Shown here one piece after another: positions 26,621 through 35,605 of a DNA stretch of 64,000 nt (its first letter is position 1; the number at the start of each line of letters is the position of its first letter). The notes under the pieces are model-generated. The model saw nothing but the letters and a program-made list of their open reading frames with translations, searched no databases and was not told the DNA's origin. Source of the DNA: Chitinophagaceae bacterium (GTDB lineage: Bacteria; Bacteroidota; Bacteroidia; Chitinophagales; Chitinophagaceae); assembly GCA_022843585.1 (NCBI GenBank), contig JALHNJ010000009.1, positions 1 to 64,000 of the forward strand, given 5' to 3'. A program made the translations under genes and the position numbers.

Positions 26621-26923
26621 TTGGTGGACTTTAGAATTTAAAGGAGTTCGCCTTCATCAGGACATTTGGATTGTGATAGTTTTCATAGATATGGATTGTT
26701 TGAACGGTCTTTCAATTATTTCATCAGAGCCTTAACCTTAGTCATTGTTTCTACCGCAAAGAAACGCCTCATCTCCATATTAAAATATAGAACAATACCC
26801 TAATCTTATGTAGTAAGTAGAACTACATCTGCGCCATCGTTTGCGTAAGCTTTTGTGCAGAATGAAACAGCGCTGCCCTGAAGCAGTTTGATTCCTGCCC
26901 TTATAGCATATTACTCCAGGCTG
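26621..26923. other. Intergenic stretch, nothing recognised
   Basis: About 300 bases between the hydrolase and the end of the glucan-utilisation operon. I see no open frame, tRNA, repeat family or strong hairpin. Confidence 0.4.
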
Positions 26924-27847
26924 CTACTGGGGAGCCAAAGCGATTTTAGGAGTCCTGTCTGCATAAAACAAGCCCCAATGTTTTTCCGGCTCAAGTGGGT
27001 GGGGTGAACCCTTCCAGGCCTCATCAAAGGCTTCAAAGAAAAAAGTAAGCACTCTCCTTTTTTCAGACCAGTGCATTAGTTCTTCGTAATACCGCTTTTG
27101 ATATTTTTCATTTACGTTTTCCGGAGGGATTCCCCGCCCATTTGAGTTCGTGGCCCAACCTGCTTCGGTAATGATCACCGGTTTACCCGGGTAAAGATTG
27201 GCTACTGCATCAAAATTGGACTGTGTATAAGCTATCGCCTCATCAATCGTTTTATACTCCCACACCGGGTAAGTGTGTATGGAAATAAAATCCACCACTT
27301 CCGCAAGAGGTTCTAATTTATTGAGCCAGGGCACATAGTTTTCGCAGAAGGTTACAGGTTGTTTGGCTGATTTCTTTACGAGTCTTGCATATTCAATAAC
27401 ACTTTCAACTGAAACTAAATGATCCGTCCACCTCACACAAGCTTCATTACCTACCGAGAGGGAAAAAATTATATCAGGATACTGGTTGGCATACTCAATT
27501 AATCTAATAATTTTCTTGCCATTGCTTATTTTGTTTCTCTCTAACTGTCCTTCGTTGTACACTCCACCGCCCCAGGGACAATCAGGATTATTTATCTCTG
27601 CTTCTATATAAGCACCAAGCATTATTTTGAAATCCAACTTTTCTTTTTCTATCACTTGCAATACCGTTTCAGCATGTTCATCACAATCGTATAATCGTAA
27701 ATACTTCCAATGCTGTTGAAGAATAAGTAAATCTTCTTTCACTTCTGCATACAAAGGTGTAATACCGCCCGGCTGTTGCCCATCACGGAAGCCAGAATAG
27801 CAAATTGCTTTTGCCACAGGTAGATTAAACTGCTCAAAAAAATCCAT
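26924..27847 (-). CDS. GH17-like beta-glucanase, cytoplasmic (third GH17 module)
   Basis: 307 residues, no signal peptide. It is a (beta/alpha)8-barrel of the GH17 type with acid/base Glu135 in SVGNEACVRW and nucleophile Glu228 in ITEAGWAT, and a FEAFDEAWKG segment near the end. GH17 enzymes cleave or rearrange beta-1,3-glucan. It is more divergent than the other two GH17 modules upstream (HTYPVWEY in place of NCYPFWEG), so it may use a different chain length or act as a transglycosylase. Starts 2 bases after the stop of the preceding GH17 gene; last gene of the operon. Confidence 0.82.
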   Translation of the reverse strand: MDFFEQFNLPVAKAICYSGFRDGQQPGGITPLYAEVKEDLLILQQHWKYLRLYDCDEHAETVLQVIEKEKLDFKIMLGAYIEAEINNPDCPWGGGVYNEGQLERNKISNGKKIIRLIEYANQYPDIIFSLSVGNEACVRWTDHLVSVESVIEYARLVKKSAKQPVTFCENYVPWLNKLEPLAEVVDFISIHTYPVWEYKTIDEAIAYTQSNFDAVANLYPGKPVIITEAGWATNSNGRGIPPENVNEKYQKRYYEELMHWSEKRRVLTFFFEAFDEAWKGSPHPLEPEKHWGLFYADRTPKIALAPQ

Positions 27848-27849
27848 TC

Positions 27850-28746
27850 TTAAAACTTTAGTTTTTCGTCTTTATCCCAAATTCCCCAATAAGCACCTAC
27901 TGTTCCTTCTGCACCCACCTTCCAGCTTTCATCAAAAGAAGAAAAATAAAATACCGGTATATCTTCATTGGCACTCCAAAGCTGTGTATTGATAAAATAA
28001 TCCCTTGCACTCTGTGCAGATGGTTGTGCCCCTTTAGTATTTTCACCCTGGCTGGGCCATCCTGTTTCGGTAATGATTACTTTTTTCCCATTGGCAGCCT
28101 GCGTGGCCTGCTGGTACATTTGCTGCATGTGCGCCAACGAATGTTCAAATGGGCAGCCTTCCCAAAATGGATAGCAGTTGCATAATATCACATCACAGGC
28201 TTCGGTAATTTTTGTGCGATGGGTAAACTCATAGTAAGCATCCACATATCCAACAGGTATCTGCGATACCCGGCTTTTTACTTCATTGATAAACCACAGC
28301 AATTCTTCTTCACTTAAATCATTTCTATACATTACTTCGTTACCAACAGCGGCTATATCAACTAACCCTTCATTGGCTAGTTGTATTAATCCTTCCACCT
28401 CCCGGCGATTTATTTCCGCATCATTACCCAGCCAGGCGCCCACTAATGTTTTTATACCGAGCTCCTTTGCAACTTTTGGTATCAGTTCATTACCATCGGT
28501 GCAGGAAAAAGAACGTACCCATTTTGTATGGGGTCTTATGATTTCCATTCGTCGACGCACCTGTGCTTCAGAAATGATATCACCGGGCTTTTGTCCTTCT
28601 TCATATAAACTGAAACAAAAACCATGTACTCCCGTTTGTAAAATTTCTGCAAATAAGTTAGTAAGGCCTTCTTCTGTTTCACCAGCCAGGTAATTTACTT
28701 CTGCTAAATTCTGTGATGAAAAAATATTTTCTTTGCGGTATGACAT
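27850..28746 (-). CDS. GH17-like beta-glucanase, cytoplasmic (second GH17 module)
   Basis: 298 residues from the ATG at 28746 (MSYRKENIFSS); the longest frame would start inside the upstream gene. No signal peptide, so cytoplasmic. It has acid/base Glu137 in AAVGNEVMYR and nucleophile Glu227 in ITETGWPS, with NCYPFWEG and FDESWKVG as in the GH17 domain of the adjacent fusion protein. The two align end to end and are clearly paralogs. It probably trims imported beta-1,3-oligoglucans alongside the phosphorylase. Gap to the upstream fusion gene is 13 bases. Confidence 0.85.
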   Translation of the reverse strand: MSYRKENIFSSQNLAEVNYLAGETEEGLTNLFAEILQTGVHGFCFSLYEEGQKPGDIISEAQVRRRMEIIRPHTKWVRSFSCTDGNELIPKVAKELGIKTLVGAWLGNDAEINRREVEGLIQLANEGLVDIAAVGNEVMYRNDLSEEELLWFINEVKSRVSQIPVGYVDAYYEFTHRTKITEACDVILCNCYPFWEGCPFEHSLAHMQQMYQQATQAANGKKVIITETGWPSQGENTKGAQPSAQSARDYFINTQLWSANEDIPVFYFSSFDESWKVGAEGTVGAYWGIWDKDEKLKF

Positions 28747-28759
28747 AAAATTGTATTGC

Positions 28760-31126
28760 TTAGTTAAACTTAAATTTTTCGTTTTCATCCCACAGGCCCC
28801 AAGAGGTTCCTGCCCATCCTTCAAAATGGATTTTCCACGACTCATCGAAGGAGGAGAAGTAAAACAGTTTTACTCCCGCCTGTGCCACCCATAATTGTAC
28901 TTCTGCATAATACAGCATTTGATTTTCTTTAGAAGGCACTGCATCACCAACTACCTGCCCGCTGGAGGGCCAGCCTGTTTCTGTAATAATTACTTCCTTT
29001 CCATTGGCTATAGCATTTACTTTACTATACATTTCCTGTAGGTAAATACCTGCATGTTCAATATGAGCACCTTCCCAAAACGGATAACAGTTGATTAATA
29101 ATTTGTCGCATGCCTGTACCAGTTTAGGATGGCTGATTAGTTCACTATATATGTCAATACAAGATACCGGTACACCACTGGTATTTTTCTTTACTTCATT
29201 AATATAACCGATTAAAACATTTTCGTCCTGGTCGCCTCTGAATAAAACTTCGTTACCCACTGCAGCCATATCTACTACTCCTTCCTTTACAAGTTTTATT
29301 AAAGACTGTATTTCCCTTTCATTCTGCTTGTTGTTCTTATCAATCCATGCACCCATCAATACTTTGAATCCCATTTTTTTGGCAATGGCCGGAATCAGCT
29401 CATAACCGTTTGTAGTGGAGAATACCCGAACCCATTCAGTATGCCCGGCCAGTACCTTTAAGCGTTTTATAATTTGTTCTTCTGTTATCTGGTCGCCGGG
29501 ATTTTGATCTTCTGTAAATACCGTGAAGCAAATGCCATGCATACCATTATTAAATATTTCGCCAAATTTCGTTTTGATAGATTCCCCTTTCATTATTTCA
29601 AAATCAATACCGGTATTAACATAAGCGGGATATTTTTTCAACAGCATAGGCTTGGTTAATCCTTTAAAATTTAAGCCTGCAAATACACTAGTAACGCCGT
29701 ATCCAGAAGGTTTTGGTGCTTTTCTTCTGGCGAGTTCAGCACTTATTTCTCTTGATTTTTCTTCGGTAACATCATAATTTCTCATAACCCAAATAGCAGC
29801 TAATGTTCCTAAAACGGGAATAGCAGAAAAGAATAATCTTAACTCAAACATCGTTTCATAAGTTTGGGTTGCTGCGCCAGATTTAAAATGTATGATGGAT
29901 AATATTGCCCCGCTTAAAAGACCTGCGATAGCTAACCCAAACTTTACCATCCACCAGTAAATAGCCCCAAAAATCCCTTCTCTTCTTTTCCCGGTGTTTA
30001 ATTCGTCAATATCAATTACATCTGAAGTCATTGACATCATCAACGTAAATAAACTACCTATTCCAAAAGAAATAAAAGGCAAAGCAAACAAAAACAAATA
30101 AGGCTTTCCCGGAACAAATAAAAACAATAATGAAACGTAACCCAGTATTGAAATTCCCTGCGACCATATAAAAGCTTTCTTTTTGCCCATCACCTTCGAC
30201 ATTCTGGCCACAATGGGAATAATTAATATGGTTGTAAATATGGCGCCCACACATCCAAATAAAGTTGGCCATACTCCCTGACCATCACCATTAAACAAAT
30301 AATATTTTATAATGAAAAATGAAAAACCTGCGGTAGTATTAAAGGCATTGAAAATAAAAAAGGTGGCGATACATAATTTTCTGAAAGGAATAATTTTCAA
30401 CGCTTCTTTAAAACCCTGAATAATTAAATCAAAACTTCTGCCGGCATTTTTTAAGTTTAAAGGTTCGTAGTTTTCATTTAACGTGGATTTACTTTTTATA
30501 AAAATACCAGGAATGACAGCTAATATGGTACATATTATTGCAACATAAACGGCCAAGGTTCGGGTGGCTTCTTCTGCTGATGGAAAGAATTTAACATCAT
30601 ACATAATTACCCAAAGCCAGGGTGCAAACACCCAGGCCAGCTGACCTATTAATTGTGAAACGGCCATGATACTGGTTCTTTCATGAAAGTCGTCACTCAT
30701 TTCATAGCCCATGGCAACATAAGGCACACTAAAAATTGTGATGCCTAAATAAAAAATCAAAGAAACCAACAGGAAATAAGTAAAATTATAATTCACTGAA
30801 TTTTCGGGATATAACTGCCACATGAAAGCAAAAGAAATTCCCGTTAGTATACCGCCTACAATAACATATTGCCTTCTTCTTCCCCATTTAGATTTGGTAT
30901 TATCTGTAATAAAACCCATAATGGGATCTGTAATCGCATCAAAAATTTTAGGAATAAAATAAATAATACTAAGCATCCATCCCGGAAATCCTAACTTATC
31001 AATTAATATAACTATAAAAATTCCTAATACCGCTGGAAACAGTTGATTAGCCAACATCCCTAATCCAAAAGCAACTTTTTGCCCCATGGGAACTTTGTTT
31101 CTTTCACTGGTTTGATAATTTGCCAT
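28760..31126 (-). CDS. MFS sugar transporter fused to a GH17 domain
   Basis: 788 residues in one uninterrupted frame. Residues ~1-455 are a 12-helix GPH/MelB-type cation:sugar symporter, with FDAITDPIMGFITDNTKSKWGRRR in the first half and a matching second half. A basic linker (~456-500, ARRKAPKPSG) leads to a complete GH17 domain (~500-788) with acid/base Glu626 in AAVGNEVLFR and nucleophile Glu716 in ITETGWPSS. In GPH transporters both termini are cytoplasmic, so the hydrolase should face the cytosol at the exit of the transporter. Import and cleavage of beta-1,3-oligosaccharides by one polypeptide is the natural inference. It starts 19 bases after the phosphorylase stop. Confidence 0.9.
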   Translation of the reverse strand: MANYQTSERNKVPMGQKVAFGLGMLANQLFPAVLGIFIVILIDKLGFPGWMLSIIYFIPKIFDAITDPIMGFITDNTKSKWGRRRQYVIVGGILTGISFAFMWQLYPENSVNYNFTYFLLVSLIFYLGITIFSVPYVAMGYEMSDDFHERTSIMAVSQLIGQLAWVFAPWLWVIMYDVKFFPSAEEATRTLAVYVAIICTILAVIPGIFIKSKSTLNENYEPLNLKNAGRSFDLIIQGFKEALKIIPFRKLCIATFFIFNAFNTTAGFSFFIIKYYLFNGDGQGVWPTLFGCVGAIFTTILIIPIVARMSKVMGKKKAFIWSQGISILGYVSLLFLFVPGKPYLFLFALPFISFGIGSLFTLMMSMTSDVIDIDELNTGKRREGIFGAIYWWMVKFGLAIAGLLSGAILSIIHFKSGAATQTYETMFELRLFFSAIPVLGTLAAIWVMRNYDVTEEKSREISAELARRKAPKPSGYGVTSVFAGLNFKGLTKPMLLKKYPAYVNTGIDFEIMKGESIKTKFGEIFNNGMHGICFTVFTEDQNPGDQITEEQIIKRLKVLAGHTEWVRVFSTTNGYELIPAIAKKMGFKVLMGAWIDKNNKQNEREIQSLIKLVKEGVVDMAAVGNEVLFRGDQDENVLIGYINEVKKNTSGVPVSCIDIYSELISHPKLVQACDKLLINCYPFWEGAHIEHAGIYLQEMYSKVNAIANGKEVIITETGWPSSGQVVGDAVPSKENQMLYYAEVQLWVAQAGVKLFYFSSFDESWKIHFEGWAGTSWGLWDENEKFKFN

Positions 31127-31145
31127 AACAATCGTTTTTATTTAT

Positions 31146-34100
31146 TCATCTGACTAACAGGTTTGCTGTGTTTATATAAACAGTGATGTTTTCAATTGCA
31201 CTCGTACGGTTGTAAAGCTTTTCAGTGTCTTCAATGATTAATGATGGTTCAGGTATTTCTTTTACTACGCCATCATTGTATTTTATCAGCAAGCCTTGTT
31301 TTTCGCAGAGGAGATATAACACTGGCACCTGGCACAGTGTAAACAGTATGGAATTTTCCGGCAATAGCATTTTTATCGCTTGCCCTTTTGTATTGATAAC
31401 AGTTACTTCTTTGGCTTTTTTTAAAAACTCTTCTTTACGAAGTAGTGCAGGATGAAAACTCAATTGCCCGTTGCTTATCCTAATTCCCAATTCGCCAAAG
31501 CGGCTGATGATGTCTTCCTTTACCTGTCCCGTCATTCCGGGTTGTTGTGCTCCTTTGCCAAAAGGTGTATGCGAGTAGGGGTCAGTAGGGAAAGCCCCAT
31601 ATACTTGTGGCGATTTATGTACACCAACTCCTTCTTTAATGGCATGGAAATGCGCAAATATTTTTTGTAGTGTTATATTGTCTGTTGTAGTTTGTTGTGC
31701 GGTTGAACAAATTTCTTCTACGGCCAATAGTAATTTGGAAACCATGTGCCAGTAGATAGAACCCAATCCTTCATAAGCGAAGAAAGTGCCTGACCGTCCG
31801 GTAAATGCTTTGTGATTAAACACTTCTTCAAACAACTGTAATACGGCAGATGCTTCTTTGTTTACACTCTCCTGGTATTTTTCCGGCAAAGCCTGCAATG
31901 CTTTTTCTACATCACCTGCATTTCTGAAATTACCATTGAAGTGATAACCACCGATTATATCTTTTTCAATAATGCCTGCACCACCATCCTGCAACAGTAA
32001 TTGTAAAAATGAGTTGCTCTGTACGGATTGTACAGGAATATTATTCTTCTTTAAAAAAGAAGGAAGTTGCTTGTTAGGATATAAAATATAACTATCCTGG
32101 TCGGGGCGATAGAGTGAGCTATTCTTTAACGCATCTAATAAGTCTACCGTTTTTGGTGCTGATAAATAACCACTGCTTAAAACGGCTACCTGGCCCTCCA
32201 GCATTTCATCCAACGGTGAAATGCTTAACTGATGGGCGTCATAACTTAATAAATTATACGTATGGTACAATCCATCATTTCTTTTATTAGCTGTTATAGA
32301 TTGTTCGGTAAATGCTAAAGCAGCATGAATAAACTGGTCGATATTCGCAAAACTTATCGTTGCTTTATTCCCTGAAAATTGGTTAGCATAAATATTTTCT
32401 CTGTAATTGCTTGCCGCATTTCCTAACTCATCCAGCATTTTTTTCTTTTGCTGATTCGTTAATGATGCCGGTAAGGCATCGGCATATTTTTCAAATATTT
32501 CAGCGACAGCAATAAAATAGACTTGCATTTCTGCTGAAAGTGAAACTGCCTTATTCTCTTTTGATTCGAACAACGGTTGAACGAAAACTAAAAACCTCCG
32601 CAGGTAGTATAAAGTAACCATGGAAAGGCCATTGCCTACCAATGCATTATTGGCATCGTTCCATTCAGGCCGTTGTGTATTCATCCATATGCCGCCACCG
32701 GGTACTAAGTTGGTGAGCTTAGCCAGCAGCATAGCCAGTATCTTTTCTGTAAAATTTACTGTATGAATGGCACTACCACTACTAGTAACTAAAGTGCCGT
32801 CTGCACCAATTGTTTCTTTTCGTTTTGCTAATTCTTTTTCGGTTGCATGATTGTATTCAATAGTGTCCTTAGGATTAGCCAATATTTGCTGATAGTTTTT
32901 TATTTTATACGGCACATTCGCATACACAAACAAATCTTTCTCCAACAGTGATGAAAGCAATTGCGGATAACGGTCTTGTGCAAACTCCAAAAACTTTTGC
33001 AGGTAAATAACCTGGTGGTCGCCCCAGTAACCGATATAGCTCCAGGGATTATCCGGCTCAATGGTTTCCCAGTCAAATCCATCTTTGGTTACCCGGTATG
33101 GATTGTAACCATCAAAGGTGGAGGCGTTGAGAAATTTAAATATCATTCCCTCTATGTAAGCGGGGTAGGAATGTGCTAATGCTTCCCAGTTTTGAAAAAT
33201 ATCCCGCCAGTTGCCTTCGTAATCTAAAATTTTGGAGCCATCCAATTCACTGCTTGTATTAATAGTGAATTTATTCCACGGCCTGCTAGGGTCGCCGTGG
33301 CGGCGACTGAATTTCAACGGCAGGTATTCCGTTGCCAAGCGAATAAAATCAACATCGGCTGATTGGACTGCTGTTTCTTTCAACGCAAATACAGAAAACG
33401 AAGCAGGTAAAGCCTGGCAATACTTTTCATTTTTTTGAAAAGCATTATTGTTTGCCTTTTTGAAGTAAGTAAGAAAATCATTTTTGCTGATAGTATAACC
33501 ATCATCAAAAATGCCACCCCGCATAATGTTGAAAAGTGTATTGGAAAAATGCCGGGTGTTCCCTGGCTCATCAGCACTGTATTGCAGACCATCTGCTGCT
33601 GCTACCAAAGCAACGAGGTTTTTTGTTCCCTCCTCTACATCAACTAATATTTCCTGTAAGAGTTTAGGATTGCTCCTTATATTTTCTGCTAACTGAATAA
33701 CTGCCGATTGACTTTGATTTACATTGGCAACTATCAGCCAGTTTTTTTCTTCACCGGCAGTAAGCAAAAAATTGCTTACCATAAAATAAGCACCTTTTTC
33801 ACCTTTTACATCTGCTTCCTCAACAAGCTTTTTCCCATTTCTAAACTGCGATAGCTGCAAAGTTGAAAGCAGGTACATTGGTTTCGATAACCCCCAGCCC
33901 CAAACCACATTTGCTTTTAATGCTTCGCTGGGTTCTGCTTTGTCAACAATTATGGCACTGAGTGCAAAGATGCCCAAACCAGAATCGGGTAACAGTTCAC
34001 TTCGCTTATACGCATCGCCAAGGTTGCTGGTAGTGCTCTGCAAATTACTATCGATGCCATAGGGTAATATATTCTGCAACCCATCCAGTAGTTCCACTGC

Positions 34101-34571
34101 TAAAGAAACCGAAGAGTGATTAATCAATTTAGCTTTTCTTACAAAGCCAAACTGATTACTGCTATTCCATTCATATTGAAAACTGATTGCGAGGTCTTGA
34201 TTAATTTCTTCAAAAATGATTTTATTGCCAAAGCGATTTTTATAAACGTTGCGTTGACAATTAAACACCGCTTCGCTTCTTATGGAAAATGGTTCCCAAA
34301 CATGCACTTTGCCATCAATAGTTGCTCGCACAATTGTTTTACTGCCGGTAATTTCTGCCGACTCTGTAATCTTATCATCGGTATAATAAGGGAACAATGC
34401 ATGTTCAGCATCTTTACGGCCTGCAGTGATGCCGCCGTTGCTGGCAACAAATAACCAGTGATTAGAATCGCTGACGATACTCATAAAGAAGGGACGCATA
34501 GCAGTCACATCAGAAATTCTATAAAAAATTTCTTCCCCTATTTTTACTTCTTCTAACTTACTATGCTGCAT
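31146..34571 (-). CDS. Beta-1,3-glucan phosphorylase, GH149-like (GH94-related)
   Basis: 1141 residues, no signal peptide. Related to the GH94/GH149/GH161 inverting phosphorylases. An N-terminal beta-sandwich (SDSNHWLFVASNGGITAG, PFSIRSEAV) precedes an (alpha/alpha)6 barrel. The barrel carries GDPSRPWNKF, IGYWGDHQVIYL, TQRPEWNDANNALVGNG (Asp639 aligns with the general-acid Asp of the GH94 DWND motif) and a phosphate-site region with YSHTPFGKGAQQPGMTGQ. The ~1100-residue length and the GH16/GH17 neighbours favour GH149, which splits beta-1,3-oligoglucans with phosphate to glucose 1-phosphate. GH161 is the main alternative. First gene of the cytoplasmic part of the operon. Confidence 0.82.
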   Translation of the reverse strand: MQHSKLEEVKIGEEIFYRISDVTAMRPFFMSIVSDSNHWLFVASNGGITAGRKDAEHALFPYYTDDKITESAEITGSKTIVRATIDGKVHVWEPFSIRSEAVFNCQRNVYKNRFGNKIIFEEINQDLAISFQYEWNSSNQFGFVRKAKLINHSSVSLAVELLDGLQNILPYGIDSNLQSTTSNLGDAYKRSELLPDSGLGIFALSAIIVDKAEPSEALKANVVWGWGLSKPMYLLSTLQLSQFRNGKKLVEEADVKGEKGAYFMVSNFLLTAGEEKNWLIVANVNQSQSAVIQLAENIRSNPKLLQEILVDVEEGTKNLVALVAAADGLQYSADEPGNTRHFSNTLFNIMRGGIFDDGYTISKNDFLTYFKKANNNAFQKNEKYCQALPASFSVFALKETAVQSADVDFIRLATEYLPLKFSRRHGDPSRPWNKFTINTSSELDGSKILDYEGNWRDIFQNWEALAHSYPAYIEGMIFKFLNASTFDGYNPYRVTKDGFDWETIEPDNPWSYIGYWGDHQVIYLQKFLEFAQDRYPQLLSSLLEKDLFVYANVPYKIKNYQQILANPKDTIEYNHATEKELAKRKETIGADGTLVTSSGSAIHTVNFTEKILAMLLAKLTNLVPGGGIWMNTQRPEWNDANNALVGNGLSMVTLYYLRRFLVFVQPLFESKENKAVSLSAEMQVYFIAVAEIFEKYADALPASLTNQQKKKMLDELGNAASNYRENIYANQFSGNKATISFANIDQFIHAALAFTEQSITANKRNDGLYHTYNLLSYDAHQLSISPLDEMLEGQVAVLSSGYLSAPKTVDLLDALKNSSLYRPDQDSYILYPNKQLPSFLKKNNIPVQSVQSNSFLQLLLQDGGAGIIEKDIIGGYHFNGNFRNAGDVEKALQALPEKYQESVNKEASAVLQLFEEVFNHKAFTGRSGTFFAYEGLGSIYWHMVSKLLLAVEEICSTAQQTTTDNITLQKIFAHFHAIKEGVGVHKSPQVYGAFPTDPYSHTPFGKGAQQPGMTGQVKEDIISRFGELGIRISNGQLSFHPALLRKEEFLKKAKEVTVINTKGQAIKMLLPENSILFTLCQVPVLYLLCEKQGLLIKYNDGVVKEIPEPSLIIEDTEKLYNRTSAIENITVYINTANLLVR

Positions 34572-34710
34572 AACTTAAAATATATTTTAACTTTCTTTGT
34601 TTGCCACGGTTTATTGAATACAATTAGAAAATGTCTACACATTTTTGCATACCAATCCTGATTGCCAATAGCTATCGCTTTGACAGTAATAAAGCTTTTA
34701 AAAAGAACGG

Positions 34711-35559
34711 TTATTTCTGCTTAAATACTTTTACATAATCCACATACATGGATTGCGGAAAAGGAGTTCCAGATGTGGGGAAGCCAACAAAGTTTCCTCC
34801 TACTGCCACATTCAGAATAATGAAAAAAGGATGATCGTATACCCACTGGCCTGTTACATCCTCGGGAGTTATTCGCTGGTATAAAAAATCATCAACGAAG
34901 TAATCAATATAACCTTCGCCCCATTCGATTGCGTAGATATGATAATCTGTATCGAACCGTCCGTTGGTTAAGCCATATGCTTTGGTTTTTGCATTGCCCC
35001 CAGAGTAGCCTGGTCCATGCACACTTCCATAAGTGATAGAAGGCTGCTGACCCCTTTGCTCCATGATATCAATTTCGCCACACTGTGGCCAGGGCGTTGC
35101 ATCAATATTGGAGCCAAGCATCCAAAATGCTGGCCATACACCCGGACCGCTTGGTGTTTTTATTCTGGCTTCAAAGCGGCCATAGGCTTGTGCATATAGA
35201 TCTTTTGTTTTTATTCTGGCCGAGGTAAAACCTGCCCCGCTAAAGGATTCGCTTCTGGCAGTAATAACTAATTTTCCTGTGCCATCTAATTGAACATTTG
35301 AAGAACGGGATGTGTAATACTGTAGTTCGGCGTTTCCCCAACCATTATTACCCGTACCAATATCAAACGACCATTTAGTATTATCAGGTGAAGCACCTGC
35401 GGCACCATTAAAATCATCGCTCCAAACCAATGTCCATTCCCTTTCAGGTAATGTTTGTACCGCTTCTTTTTCGCAACTGCTCAGCAAGAAAAAAAGTACC
35501 ATTGAAAAAGAGACGATCTTTAAAAAAGAAGTTCGGGATTTTATATTTATCGATATCAT
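34711..35559 (-). CDS. GH16 endo-beta-1,3-glucanase lipoprotein (laminarinase)
   Basis: 282 residues from the ATG at 35559. The longer frame starts 38 residues upstream in non-signal sequence. A lipoprotein signal (FSMVLFFLLSSCEKE) anchors it, probably in the outer membrane. The GH16 jelly-roll core has WSDDFNG, WPAFWMLGSN and the catalytic signature GEIDIMEQRG (ExDxxE: nucleophile Glu162, Asp164, acid/base Glu167), without the extra residue typical of lichenases or agarases. It would cut laminarin-type beta-1,3-glucans at the surface or in the periplasm. It lies 46 bases downstream of the surface lipoprotein gene. Confidence 0.92.
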   Translation of the reverse strand: MISINIKSRTSFLKIVSFSMVLFFLLSSCEKEAVQTLPEREWTLVWSDDFNGAAGASPDNTKWSFDIGTGNNGWGNAELQYYTSRSSNVQLDGTGKLVITARSESFSGAGFTSARIKTKDLYAQAYGRFEARIKTPSGPGVWPAFWMLGSNIDATPWPQCGEIDIMEQRGQQPSITYGSVHGPGYSGGNAKTKAYGLTNGRFDTDYHIYAIEWGEGYIDYFVDDFLYQRITPEDVTGQWVYDHPFFIILNVAVGGNFVGFPTSGTPFPQSMYVDYVKVFKQK

Positions 35560-35605
35560 AATTCGTTTTTTAACTATTAATACTTGAGACTTCGTATTTA
35601 TAATA

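Noticed and set aside
26621-26923. tRNA or small protein gene in the gap
   Set aside because: No cloverleaf-like arms with a CCA-compatible acceptor stem, and no open frame with a signal or domain, were found by eye.
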